Shown piece after piece: positions 8,648 to 16,281 of a stretch of DNA of 64,000 nucleotides. The DNA is from Nitrospira sp. Its GTDB lineage: Bacteria; Nitrospirota; Nitrospiria; Nitrospirales; Nitrospiraceae. The stretch lies in NCBI GenBank assembly GCA_029194665.1, contig JARFXO010000001.1:62001-126000 (forward strand), read 5' to 3'. The position numbers and the translations under genes are program-made. Position 1 is the stretch's first letter. Each line of letters begins with the position of its first letter. Under the pieces are notes generated by a model, which did not search any database, had not been told where the DNA came from, and was given only the letters and a program-made list of their open reading frames with translations.

Positions 8648-8698
8648 AGCTTGTCGAAGGGCATGTGATTTCCGTTCGTGGTTCGACAAGCTCACCAT
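8648..8698. repeat. REP-like inverted pair, right part
   Basis: AGCTTGTCGAAGGGC at 8648-8662 and TTCGACAAGCTCACC from about 8682 are inverted copies able to form a hairpin, of the REP/BIME type often seen between genes. The insertion sequence interrupts the first member. The remaining 140 bp up to the FAD-protein gene show no further feature. Confidence 0.6.
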
Positions 8699-8837
8699 GA
8701 ACGTATTTCTGGGATGCATCACTAGGGTCTGGAATCTGTTCGATCCCTAGCTCCTCCGAGCGCCGTACATCCGATTTAAGGATGGTTCAGTTTATAATCC
8801 CTCACTACCCCCTTTCTGCACATCTAACGGTGGCCTG

Positions 8838-10055
8838 ATGCCCGAAACCATCTCAGTCCAATGCTGCATTGCCGGCGGAGGGCCTGCCGGAATGATGCTG
8901 GGCCTCCTGTTGGCTCGGGCCGGCGTCTCGGTGCTCGTCGTCGAAAAGCACGAAGATTTTCTGCGTGATTTTCGCGGCGACACCTTGCATCCCTCGACGT
9001 TGGAAATCATGCATGAGCTGGGGCTGCTCGAACGATTCCTTCGGTTGCCCCATCAGAAAGTGTCGCGGATCAACGCGCGGTTCGGAGATCCGGAGTTCAC
9101 GGTGGCGGATTTTTCTCATCTGCCGACCCAATGCCGCTACGTCGCCTTCATGCCGCAGTGGGACTTTCTCAACTTCCTCGTGGACGAGGGAAGCCGTTAT
9201 CCAACCTTTCAGATACGCATGAGCGCGGATGTGACGGATGTGATCGAGACCGGAGGTTCACTCGTAGGGCTTCGCGCTGAAACGCCGAAGGGATCGTTGG
9301 AAATTCGCGCCGCACTCGTCGTTGGGGCGGATGGCCGGGACTCGATTGTCCGCAAGAAAGCAGGACTATCTGTAGAAGAATTCGGCGCTCCGATGGATGT
9401 GCTCTGGTTCCGATTGTCGCGCAAGACCGAGGACCCGGTCGATCCGATGGGCCGCTTCGACGCTGGTCGGATCTTTATCATGCTGAACCGGGGTGACTAC
9501 TGGCAGTGCGGCTTCGTCATTGCCAAGGGAACACTGGGCGAGATTCGAGCGAGTGGCCTACCGCTATTCCGCGACAGTGTAGCGAGGCTGACCCCGTTTG
9601 TCGCAGGCCGCGTCCGCGAACTGCAAGACTGGGAAGGGATCAAATTGCTGACCGTTCAAGTCGATCGGTTGCGGCAGTGGTATGGGCCTGGACTGCTCTG
9701 TATCGGAGACGCGGCCCACGCCATGTCGCCGGTCGGGGGAGTGGGAATCAACCTGGCGATTCAAGACGCGGTGGCGGCGGCCAATCTGCTGGCCCAACCG
9801 TTGCGTGAAGGGCAAATGACCGAAGCGGATTTGGCCAAGGTGCAAGCCCGCCGTATGTGGCCTACCCAGTTGACGCAACGGGCCCAACTCATCGTCCAGA
9901 ACCGTGTCATCAGGCCTGTACTGGATAGTAAAGGTCCGCTGCCGGCTCCTTGGGCCCTCCGGCTCCTTGCGCGGTTCCCCTTTCTACGACGTATCCCCGC
10001 CAGAATGATCGGGCTTGGAGTCCGACCTGAGCATGTACGAACATCGGTCGGCTAA
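8838..10055 (+). CDS. FAD-dependent monooxygenase/oxidoreductase (UbiH/PHBH fold)
   Basis: The protein has 405 residues with the three signature motifs of the flavoprotein hydroxylase family. GGGPAG at residues 13-18 is the dinucleotide-binding loop followed by an acidic strand end (VLVVEKHED). LVVGADGRDSIVRK in the middle is the DG motif. LLCIGDAAHAMSPVGGVGIN near residue 290 binds the FAD ribityl chain. The family hydroxylates or oxidises aromatic or polyene substrates with NAD(P)H; the substrate cannot be told. The gene stands alone on the plus strand, convergent with a small protein gene 9 bp downstream. The usual family length is about 400, so it is complete. Confidence 0.85.
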   Translation: MPETISVQCCIAGGGPAGMMLGLLLARAGVSVLVVEKHEDFLRDFRGDTLHPSTLEIMHELGLLERFLRLPHQKVSRINARFGDPEFTVADFSHLPTQCRYVAFMPQWDFLNFLVDEGSRYPTFQIRMSADVTDVIETGGSLVGLRAETPKGSLEIRAALVVGADGRDSIVRKKAGLSVEEFGAPMDVLWFRLSRKTEDPVDPMGRFDAGRIFIMLNRGDYWQCGFVIAKGTLGEIRASGLPLFRDSVARLTPFVAGRVRELQDWEGIKLLTVQVDRLRQWYGPGLLCIGDAAHAMSPVGGVGINLAIQDAVAAANLLAQPLREGQMTEADLAKVQARRMWPTQLTQRAQLIVQNRVIRPVLDSKGPLPAPWALRLLARFPFLRRIPARMIGLGVRPEHVRTSVG

Positions 10056-10063
10056 AACCGCGC

Positions 10064-10231
10064 TCAGATCCCCAACTCTTCCGATAGCCGCACTTCCGAT
10101 TCGTCGAGGATCTCTTCTAGGCAAGTGAAGCAAGGGAAGGGAAAGCGATCGATGGGAATGGCGCAGACCTCCCCCACCGGCGATTCTTCCAGCGCCGGCC
10201 CGCCGCATTCCTTGTGAACCAAGACAAGCAT
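10064..10231 (-). CDS. Small Cys-containing protein, copy 1 (55 aa)
   Basis: A 55-residue ORF beginning MLVLVHKECGGPALEES, with Cys in KECGG, EVCAIP and a CFTC pair that could bind a metal ion. The acidic C terminus is LDESEVRLSEELGI. Its start overlaps the stop of the upstream hydrolase gene (TGATG), so it is coupled to it. A second copy with only four substitutions sits at 11812-11979 in the same relation to a hydrolase remnant. Conservation through many synonymous changes between the copies supports a real protein. The function is unknown; a small zinc-ribbon-like role is possible. Confidence 0.7.
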   Translation of the reverse strand: MLVLVHKECGGPALEESPVGEVCAIPIDRFPFPCFTCLEEILDESEVRLSEELGI

Positions 10232-10983
10232 CAGGTCTCCCTCAGCACTAGTCGGCGAACCAGCTCAATGTGTTCGGGACTACTGAGTCGATGGTCGCCA
10301 GGAATCAGGTGAAGTTCAAGCGGAAAATTCGGATCACGACGAAGCAGTTCATCGGCAAATCGACGGCTACCATCCGGTGAGATGACAGTGTCATGAAGGC
10401 CGTGAAGAATCGTCGTCTTCACTGGACGCAGATTGTCGAATGTCTTCGCCCAATAGGCTTCGCTCTCCTCCACCCACTTCCAGGAGAGCGGCCAATCCTT
10501 ATGCAACGGGTCATCATCCCATGGCATCCATCCGGCGGTATGCCAGTCGTGGAGCCGTTCCTTGGAGATGGTCTTGGTTCGTTCGCCCATCATGTTGAAC
10601 GCCGGCGCGATCAAGATCAGTTCTTCCACGAGGGGGAACTCCTGCGCGACCAGCCAGGCGATCCAACTACCGAGCGAATTACCGACTATAGTAATAGGCA
10701 TGCGGGGTCTAAAGGATTCCAGGACTGCGTGTGCATCGGCGACCCAAGCGGAAAGCGTATAGTCCGTGAACTGTCCTTCCGAATCGCCGAACCCGCGCAC
10801 GTCGTAACAACAGAATCCCCAACCCTTCTCCTGACACCACTGTGCCAACGCTTTGCTCTTGTTGCCCCAACGGTTGGACAGAAAACCGGTGATGAACAGA
10901 AGTTGCCGGGCTGTTCCCTCGGCGCGATCACCCTTGATGCGGTTGCCGTCGACACCGATAAGCTCGAAGTGCTGCATATTCAT
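10231..10983 (-). CDS. Alpha/beta hydrolase
   Basis: The protein has 250 residues and a serine-hydrolase fold. The nucleophile elbow is GNSLGS (about residues 100-105), the acid is probably the Asp in HGLHDTVISP and the catalytic His lies in GDHRLSSPEH near the C terminus. The oxyanion region is ITGFLSNRWG. It looks like a small-ester or acyl hydrolase of the palmitoyl-thioesterase/YqiA kind. The stop overlaps the start of the 55-residue Cys protein. The last 25 codons of this gene recur at 11979-12055, evidence of a local duplication. Confidence 0.8.
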   Translation of the reverse strand: MNMQHFELIGVDGNRIKGDRAEGTARQLLFITGFLSNRWGNKSKALAQWCQEKGWGFCCYDVRGFGDSEGQFTDYTLSAWVADAHAVLESFRPRMPITIVGNSLGSWIAWLVAQEFPLVEELILIAPAFNMMGERTKTISKERLHDWHTAGWMPWDDDPLHKDWPLSWKWVEESEAYWAKTFDNLRPVKTTILHGLHDTVISPDGSRRFADELLRRDPNFPLELHLIPGDHRLSSPEHIELVRRLVLRET

Positions 10984-11168
10984 GCTTCGAATACATTCCT
11001 TGGTAATTGCCGATCATGACATAGCACATGGTATGCCAGTGCCGGCAACGCAACAAGAGGCCGGCCGGCATTTCGACTCAAAGTCGGTCGGCCGTCCGCT
11101 CCGCGCTCGTCTTTCGTGGGTTGTTGGAGCCATTGACAACGCCTCCGGGTGTTGGTATCGTCTCCAAC

Positions 11169-11459
11169 GTGAAGGCCGTCGTGCTCATCCGCACGAGAAT
11201 CGTTTATTCCACTACCGCGTTCGCTGAGTTGGTACTTTGGCATCTTCCCAAACCGCTGGCGGGATGTACTCATCGCTTCAAATATCGGCTCGCCTACGTG
11301 GTAGATGGCACCTGCGTGCTTCGGTACGAGAACGGCAAGGGTGATCATCGTCACTACCGCGGGAAGGAACACCCCTATGCCTTCTCAGATCCAGAGACTC
11401 TGATTGCGGCATTTCAGACCGATATTGCGAGGTGGAACCATGAAAACCGTGATACTTGA
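11169..11459 (+). CDS. tumE: TumE-like toxin (DUF6516 family)
   Basis: About 96 residues from a GTG start at 11169. The frame is open further upstream, but recognisable similarity begins at VKAVVLIRTRIVY. The core FKYRLAYVVDGTCVLRYENG, followed by KGDHRHYRG and the end ALIAAFQTDIARW-like pattern (seen here as TLIAAFQTDIARW), is what I associate with TumE-family toxins. It overlaps the next gene by 20 bp, as expected for a toxin-antitoxin operon. It is probably a ribonuclease-type or growth-inhibiting toxin neutralised by the downstream protein. The assignment is from recall of the family pattern, not from a search. Confidence 0.65.
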   Translation: MKAVVLIRTRIVYSTTAFAELVLWHLPKPLAGCTHRFKYRLAYVVDGTCVLRYENGKGDHRHYRGKEHPYAFSDPETLIAAFQTDIARWNHENRDT

Positions 11460-11787
11460 TGTTCGCTCTCCATCCGATGCAATGGCCGAATTCCCACGTG
11501 CGTGGAAATCCCGTAAAGCACGACGCTCTGCGCGCATCAGTTTTGCCACTCCCGAGTTGCTGTGGCAGGTACTGACGGCCAAGCGATGGGAGCTGCTCAA
11601 GGCACTATGTGGAGCCGGACCCGTTTCTATTCGCGAGGCAGCCCGTCGAGTGCGCCGCGATGTGAAAGCCGTGCATGGTGATATCACGGCCCTCCTCTCG
11701 GCCGGGCTGCTCATCCGGACACCAGGTGCTGGCGTTGAGTTCCCATTTGAAGCCGTCAGGGTTGAGTTTCTACTGCAGGCTGCGTGA
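11440..11787 (+). CDS. tumA: TumA-like winged-helix antitoxin (HVO_A0114 family)
   Basis: A 115-residue protein. After an N-terminal segment (MKTVILDVRSPSD) comes a winged-helix region: LLWQVLTAKRWELLKAL, then SIREAARRVRRDVKAVHGDI as recognition helix and LLSAGLLIRTPGAG as wing. Such HVO_A0114-type DNA-binding proteins are the usual partners of TumE toxins. The start lies inside the toxin gene. It probably neutralises the toxin and represses the operon. The pair lies between two copies of a 240-bp duplicated segment. Confidence 0.68.
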   Translation: MKTVILDVRSPSDAMAEFPRAWKSRKARRSARISFATPELLWQVLTAKRWELLKALCGAGPVSIREAARRVRRDVKAVHGDITALLSAGLLIRTPGAGVEFPFEAVRVEFLLQAA

Positions 11788-11811
11788 CGGCTAGGCGGAA
11801 TTAGGCGCGAC

Positions 11812-11979
11812 CTAGATCCCTAGCTCTTCGGATAACCGCACTTCGGATTCGTCGAGGATTTCTTCCAGACAGGTAAAACAGGGAAAGGGAAAGCGGTTGA
11901 TGGGGATGGCGCAGACTTCGCCTATCAACGACTCCTCAAGGGCAGGGCCGCCGCATTCTTTGTGAATCAAGACCAACAT
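11812..11979 (-). CDS. Small Cys-containing protein, copy 2 (55 aa)
   Basis: This copy differs from the one at 10064-10231 at only four residues (for example MLVLIHKECGG and FPFNR-type changes), while the DNA differs at many third positions. All Cys residues and the CFTC pair are kept. It directly follows a truncated copy of the hydrolase end. The pattern of mostly silent changes indicates an old duplication under protein-level selection. Confidence 0.65.
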   Translation of the reverse strand: MLVLIHKECGGPALEESLIGEVCAIPINRFPFPCFTCLEEILDESEVRLSEELGI

Positions 11980-12055
11980 CAGACTTCCCTCAGCAGGAAT
12001 CGGCGAACCAGCTCAAAGTGTTCTGGGCTACTGAGTCGATGGTCGCCAGGAATGA
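11979..12055 (-). pseudogene. C-terminal remnant of a duplicated alpha/beta hydrolase
   Basis: The frame encodes IPGDHRLSSPEHFELVRRF and a few more residues, matching the end of the hydrolase at 10231-10983, and stops with the same TGATG overlap onto the small Cys-protein gene. Similarity ends abruptly near 12055, so the rest of the gene has been lost. Confidence 0.75.
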
Positions 12056-12085
12056 GCGCTGTGGTGAGCGCAATGGACTGCATGG

Positions 12086-12802
12086 TTACCCTTTGAGTGC
12101 TTTCATGATGAATGTGCTCAGTCGCCGTAGTACCGACTCAGGGATCTCATGCCTGCCGCGGAAGCTGTGCCACTCCACGGCAAGACCAGATTGAATCAGC
12201 GCGTCGCGGAGACGCTCCGCTCCGATGTATGGGAGGATGTCATCCTGGATACCGTGACTTTGGAACACCGGCAGTCCGTTGCGTTTCTGCATGAGAGAGC
12301 CCCAGACCGCTTGAGCCAGGAGGTTTCCGGAGAGCTGCACCAATCCTGCAAACGGATAGTCGGTATGGAGCACTGCGTCGCAGGTGAGCATCGCGCCCTG
12401 TGAAAACCCGCCGATGATTGTCTTCTTGTAATCAATCGAGAGCTGCCGAGGTAACTCTTTGAGAAAAACGAGCAACCGCTCACGTGCCAAGGCCAGGCCC
12501 TGCGGAATCTCCACCGACAGATCACGAATGCGACCGGCGACGCGATCTTCCTGGATCCTCGCGAAGTCGATGATCCACCAGGCGCGTGAATCGCCGTACC
12601 CCATATTGAGCGAGAGCGGGGCTTCGGGAAAGAGCCAGCGGGTGTTTGCGGGAACATCAATCACCTCAGCAAGGGGCACCAGATCGTCTCCGGGCGCGCC
12701 AAAGCCATGGAGGAGCATGACGACCGGCCCGGTACCGCCTCCATGACCGTCTGACCCGCCGACGAGTCGGACCTTCAATCCACCCAATAAGGTTTCTCGC
12801 AT
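12086..12802 (-). CDS. Phospholipase/carboxylesterase-family hydrolase
   Basis: The protein has 238 residues from the start at 12802. An upstream in-frame extension overlaps the neighbouring gene and is rejected. Features are HGFGAPGDD near the N terminus (oxyanion region), the nucleophile elbow GGFSQGAML, SHGIQDDILPY with the acid and RHEIP with the histidine. This is the set expected for the YpfH/acyl-protein-thioesterase group. It begins 11 bp after the stop of the large membrane-protein gene, so both are probably co-transcribed. Confidence 0.8.
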   Translation of the reverse strand: MRETLLGGLKVRLVGGSDGHGGGTGPVVMLLHGFGAPGDDLVPLAEVIDVPANTRWLFPEAPLSLNMGYGDSRAWWIIDFARIQEDRVAGRIRDLSVEIPQGLALARERLLVFLKELPRQLSIDYKKTIIGGFSQGAMLTCDAVLHTDYPFAGLVQLSGNLLAQAVWGSLMQKRNGLPVFQSHGIQDDILPYIGAERLRDALIQSGLAVEWHSFRGRHEIPESVLRRLSTFIMKALKG

Positions 12803-12813
12803 GTGAGTTCTCA

Positions 12814-15800
12814 CTAACTCAGATAGAGATACTGAAGGAACGCCACGAGGCCATAGAATGAAGATTCGACCACGGGTTGCTGCCATAAGGGCACAAAGGC
12901 GCCCTGGCCCACCGCCTCGATGTCTTCAATGACCTGACGGGTCAGCTTCACATCGCCATCGCTTGCCGCGCCGCGATCCAGCCCCTTCAGAACAGCGTGG
13001 TTGAGCCTCCTCAGAATGGCATGGCGCGCTTGCTCCGCTGCGCGGTACAGGAGCAGTGCCGCAGCCATCGCCAGCAGGACGTTGACCACCCATCCCACCA
13101 TCATCGTCAGGGGAAAATGCCAGTCGTCGAAATAACTATTGCGCGCCACCATCACGACGAGCAGGACGATGAAGGGATACCGCACGAGCCGATTGACGAC
13201 GTCGGTCCGCTGCGAAATCAGGTCGATCTTCATCAACTCCTGGGCTTTGACCATATTCTCCGGCCGCTGCCATTCGAGATGGTCCGTCAGGGCCGCGGGC
13301 CAGCCCTCCGTCACCTGATCCAGCGCGCCGATCCACCGCCGGCAGAGGAGGACGGCATCGAAGACGAACAGGTTGAGTCCCGCCAGGCAGACGAAACTGG
13401 CCAGCGCCAGCACCACATCTAGATGACAACTAAACAGCCCCCGGCAGGGGCCGGAAAAGTCTTCGGTCCCCATGACCTTCCAGAGCAGCATGAAGAGCAT
13501 GGCATAGACCGTCATGAGGATCAGCAGCCGCATGAGGCGGTTCAGCCCTGACCCGGCCTCACGGTAGAGCTGCCAGAGAGGGCCGGCCTGCATGTCGCTC
13601 TGCAGGCCGCGCGGGGACAGGCCCCATTGCACCGTCGTCAGGTATCGTCGCCATCGTTCTGGTTGTGCCTTGTTCGCCTCAAGCGCAAACCCATATCGTT
13701 CCGTCATGTGCTCCAGATTCGACCGGAGATTCCACCAGCCTTTGACCAGCAGAACCAGCGCCAGCAACGTGCCTAGGCCACGCAGTATTTCTGTCGGCCA
13801 CAGACTGACCCCTTCGAACCAGTAAAACGGCTCGCCCTGGTCGTGATCTCGCAGCAGCAGATCAAGCAGAACCTTGTCGACGACAAAGGCCAGTGCGAAG
13901 GCGCCTAGGGCGCCGAGTGCCAGCTCTCTTGTGTGCCGCGTCACCCACTGATGAGAGTCAGGTCTGGTCCAGCAGATGACGAAACCGATCAAGTAGGCCA
14001 GACCAGCGGTCCCATAGAGGGCTCCGGAGGGAGGACGTCGGCCGTTCGTCTGGGGATCGTGATTGGAGAGATCCACCCTGGGTGGATGGAGGGTGTACCC
14101 TTGTTCAATCGTGCCCACTGAGAGATCGATCGCGCCATGACGGCCGACTTCGAAGAGCCGGGGCGGTTCCTCCGCGCTGAACCACACGCGATCCGCCGTC
14201 AGATTCGCCTTGTAGCCGCAGGGTGACAAGGGTGTGTCGGCCACCGGCCGGCTCGCGGCCTCGGGAGGACAGGTGCGTAGCGGCCACACATGTCCCACCG
14301 CTTGAAGGATCGCGAAATAAGCGGAGGTTTGGTAGCTACTGCGAAAGGGCGGCACGTCACCCTGCAATAGGCCGTACAGTTCCAGCCCGTAGTGGGATGC
14401 CAGCACGAGATTCCTCGTCCAGTGGTAGTCCTCCGCATAGACCAGCCTGCTGTCGAGATCGGTCGTAAAGAATACGGCGTCAGGAAACCGCTCGCGCATG
14501 GCTTGTAGCACCAGCAACGCGTCGTAGGCGTCGCTGCCGAGGATGCCGATGGCCGCAACCGGCTTGAGCCCTGCTTCCTTGTCTCCTCCTTCACCCTCGG
14601 CCTTTAAATACTTCCTGAGATTGGCCTCTTCGGTCATATCCCGCTCGATGCGAGCGGCCAGACGTTGCGCATAGTCGAACTGGCTCGTCCCGACCGGCCG
14701 TTCAAGTATCTCATTCCCGAACAACGTGCCCTTGACTTGCTTCGTTGCACTCACCCTCGCCCCCTCGCCCTTGTCCCCGCCGGGAAGCTCTCCATCGAGT
14801 CCGCGAAGATAGCTGTAGCGCCGGATGTTGAGCTCGAGCTCGCGCGTCCCTGACGGGTTCCTGACCTGAAGATCGACCGCTTGATCATAGGTCGCACAAT
14901 CAGCTTGAATCCTTGCCAGGCGATCCGCCTCGATCGCCCGGTTGTCCTCGTCGGACCGATGGGCAATGCGACTGCAGACCGCCGCGGTGAATTCGACCGG
15001 CAGCACTCGACCGTAGAACGAATCCCATTCCCCAATCAGGACGATGGCATCACGCTCAAACTTGACCCGCCGTCGTTCAAGCTCCTGTATCATGGCCTCA
15101 AACAGATGATCGTCGGATCCGATGCTGTGTTTGAGCTCGATCCCGACCCGCAGCAGGATCCAGCAGAGCTCCGCCCGGCTTGCCCGGCTCGCGTCGGGCG
15201 AGGCGCATTCGGTGGATTCCGGCGGCTTGGGCCTGACGGTGATCCCTTGCGTCAGAAGCTTAGGCATGGCCGTGGCCCAGGGTGAATAGAGTTCAATGCG
15301 GCCGCCGTAGTTGGCCCAAATCACGTGTGCTTCCCGCCCTTGGACCGAGGCTGCGGCTTCTTCCAGGAGATTGCGGAAGGCCGAGGAGCTGCGCGGGCCG
15401 ACGATTTTGAACCGCACATGCTGCTCCCGCTGGAGATCCAGCAGCACCGTCCCGTCCTCAGACCTGCGGCAGACATGGCGTCCAATGGAGCTTTCGGTAC
15501 AGAGAATGGACTCTGTGAGCCGCCGAAGCGCGGCGATAGGGCGATCCCCAGCGATCTCGCTGCTGATCCACAGAACGAGGACCGCCTGGGCCCAAGTTGG
15601 TTCAAGCGAACAGGTGCGCAGCCCCTCTTCGTACCACTCGTACGGCAAGACCCGGCTTGCACCACTCTGGTCCCGCCAGACGATATACGACAGCTGATCT
15701 TCCTGCCGCGGTGCATAACAGGCCACGCCGAGGGCCGAGCCGATGGCGTAGCGATCACGGATGCGGCTTTCCCGGCTTTCTCCCGATGAGCCACCATCGG

Positions 15801-16143
15801 TCGCCACCAGCAGAACGGTGATGGGGCGTCCTTCAACCAGAGCGATCCTGTCATCCAGTTCTTGCCGGAGAACTCTGACCCGCTCCACATCGTCTTTCAC
15901 CTCCCCGCCCGCCGCCGTCAGGATGCCCTCGCCTATTGCCACGCGCCGCACGGCTTCCAGGGGGTCCTCCCACAGTCGAGCCTGCACCAAGCCTTCCGCC
16001 GGATGGGGCGCAGGCTGGCCCCCCAACGAGGGTGGCCTGGTGCTCTTCAGCGGCTGTTGGACGAGCAGCACTCCGGCAATCGCCAACCCCAGAGTAATCG
16101 TTCCCGCGACGGCTAGTTTGGAATCGCCTTGCTTCTTTGCCAT
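12814..16143 (-). CDS. Large membrane protein of unknown function (1109 aa)
   Basis: One N-terminal membrane helix (residues 10-29) is followed by a soluble region of about 650 residues. The C-terminal third has six or seven helices, among them YLIGFVICW, LALGALGAFALAFVV, LGTLLALVLLVKGWW, LILMTVYAMLFMLLW and FIVLLVVMVA. The soluble part has an Asp-rich NTPase-unlike segment near VLLVATDGGSSGESRES. Around residues 530-650 a region (IGILGSDAYDALLVLQAMRE, then VFFTTDLDSRLV and NLVLASHYG) resembles a type-1 periplasmic-binding fold. I do not recognise the family as a whole. The topology suggests a periplasmic or extracytoplasmic sensing domain on a membrane platform. It is co-directional with the esterase gene. 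Confidence 0.65.
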   Translation of the reverse strand: MAKKQGDSKLAVAGTITLGLAIAGVLLVQQPLKSTRPPSLGGQPAPHPAEGLVQARLWEDPLEAVRRVAIGEGILTAAGGEVKDDVERVRVLRQELDDRIALVEGRPITVLLVATDGGSSGESRESRIRDRYAIGSALGVACYAPRQEDQLSYIVWRDQSGASRVLPYEWYEEGLRTCSLEPTWAQAVLVLWISSEIAGDRPIAALRRLTESILCTESSIGRHVCRRSEDGTVLLDLQREQHVRFKIVGPRSSSAFRNLLEEAAASVQGREAHVIWANYGGRIELYSPWATAMPKLLTQGITVRPKPPESTECASPDASRASRAELCWILLRVGIELKHSIGSDDHLFEAMIQELERRRVKFERDAIVLIGEWDSFYGRVLPVEFTAAVCSRIAHRSDEDNRAIEADRLARIQADCATYDQAVDLQVRNPSGTRELELNIRRYSYLRGLDGELPGGDKGEGARVSATKQVKGTLFGNEILERPVGTSQFDYAQRLAARIERDMTEEANLRKYLKAEGEGGDKEAGLKPVAAIGILGSDAYDALLVLQAMRERFPDAVFFTTDLDSRLVYAEDYHWTRNLVLASHYGLELYGLLQGDVPPFRSSYQTSAYFAILQAVGHVWPLRTCPPEAASRPVADTPLSPCGYKANLTADRVWFSAEEPPRLFEVGRHGAIDLSVGTIEQGYTLHPPRVDLSNHDPQTNGRRPPSGALYGTAGLAYLIGFVICWTRPDSHQWVTRHTRELALGALGAFALAFVVDKVLLDLLLRDHDQGEPFYWFEGVSLWPTEILRGLGTLLALVLLVKGWWNLRSNLEHMTERYGFALEANKAQPERWRRYLTTVQWGLSPRGLQSDMQAGPLWQLYREAGSGLNRLMRLLILMTVYAMLFMLLWKVMGTEDFSGPCRGLFSCHLDVVLALASFVCLAGLNLFVFDAVLLCRRWIGALDQVTEGWPAALTDHLEWQRPENMVKAQELMKIDLISQRTDVVNRLVRYPFIVLLVVMVARNSYFDDWHFPLTMMVGWVVNVLLAMAAALLLYRAAEQARHAILRRLNHAVLKGLDRGAASDGDVKLTRQVIEDIEAVGQGAFVPLWQQPVVESSFYGLVAFLQYLYLS

Positions 16144-16281
16144 GTCTTCGGACCGTACAGGGGGAGAGGAGCCCCTATCCGTGACGGGGCGCCGACACTC
16201 TACAACAGACAGATCACAGAGGAAAGACGGAGATCGGGATCGCGGTGCCGTGACATCGCGCAGCGTAGGCTTACGCTCATC

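Larger units (their letters stand above)
7217..8649 (+). mobile_element. IS110-family element, IS1111-like, about 1.43 kb
   Basis: The borders are inferred from the split REP-like target: the left flank ends CCCTGAG at 7218 and the right flank resumes with AGCTTGTCG at 8648. An AG dinucleotide (CT on the other strand) is therefore present at both ends, as expected for the core of IS110 elements, which make no classical target duplication. Subterminal inverted repeats are visible: GGATGTCTGGTG at 7230-7241 and CACTTGACATCC at 8629-8640. Such repeats, together with a longer non-coding segment downstream of the transposase (about 180 nt against about 90 nt upstream), fit the IS1111 subgroup. The single transposase gene is interrupted by a stop codon. 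Confidence 0.75.
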
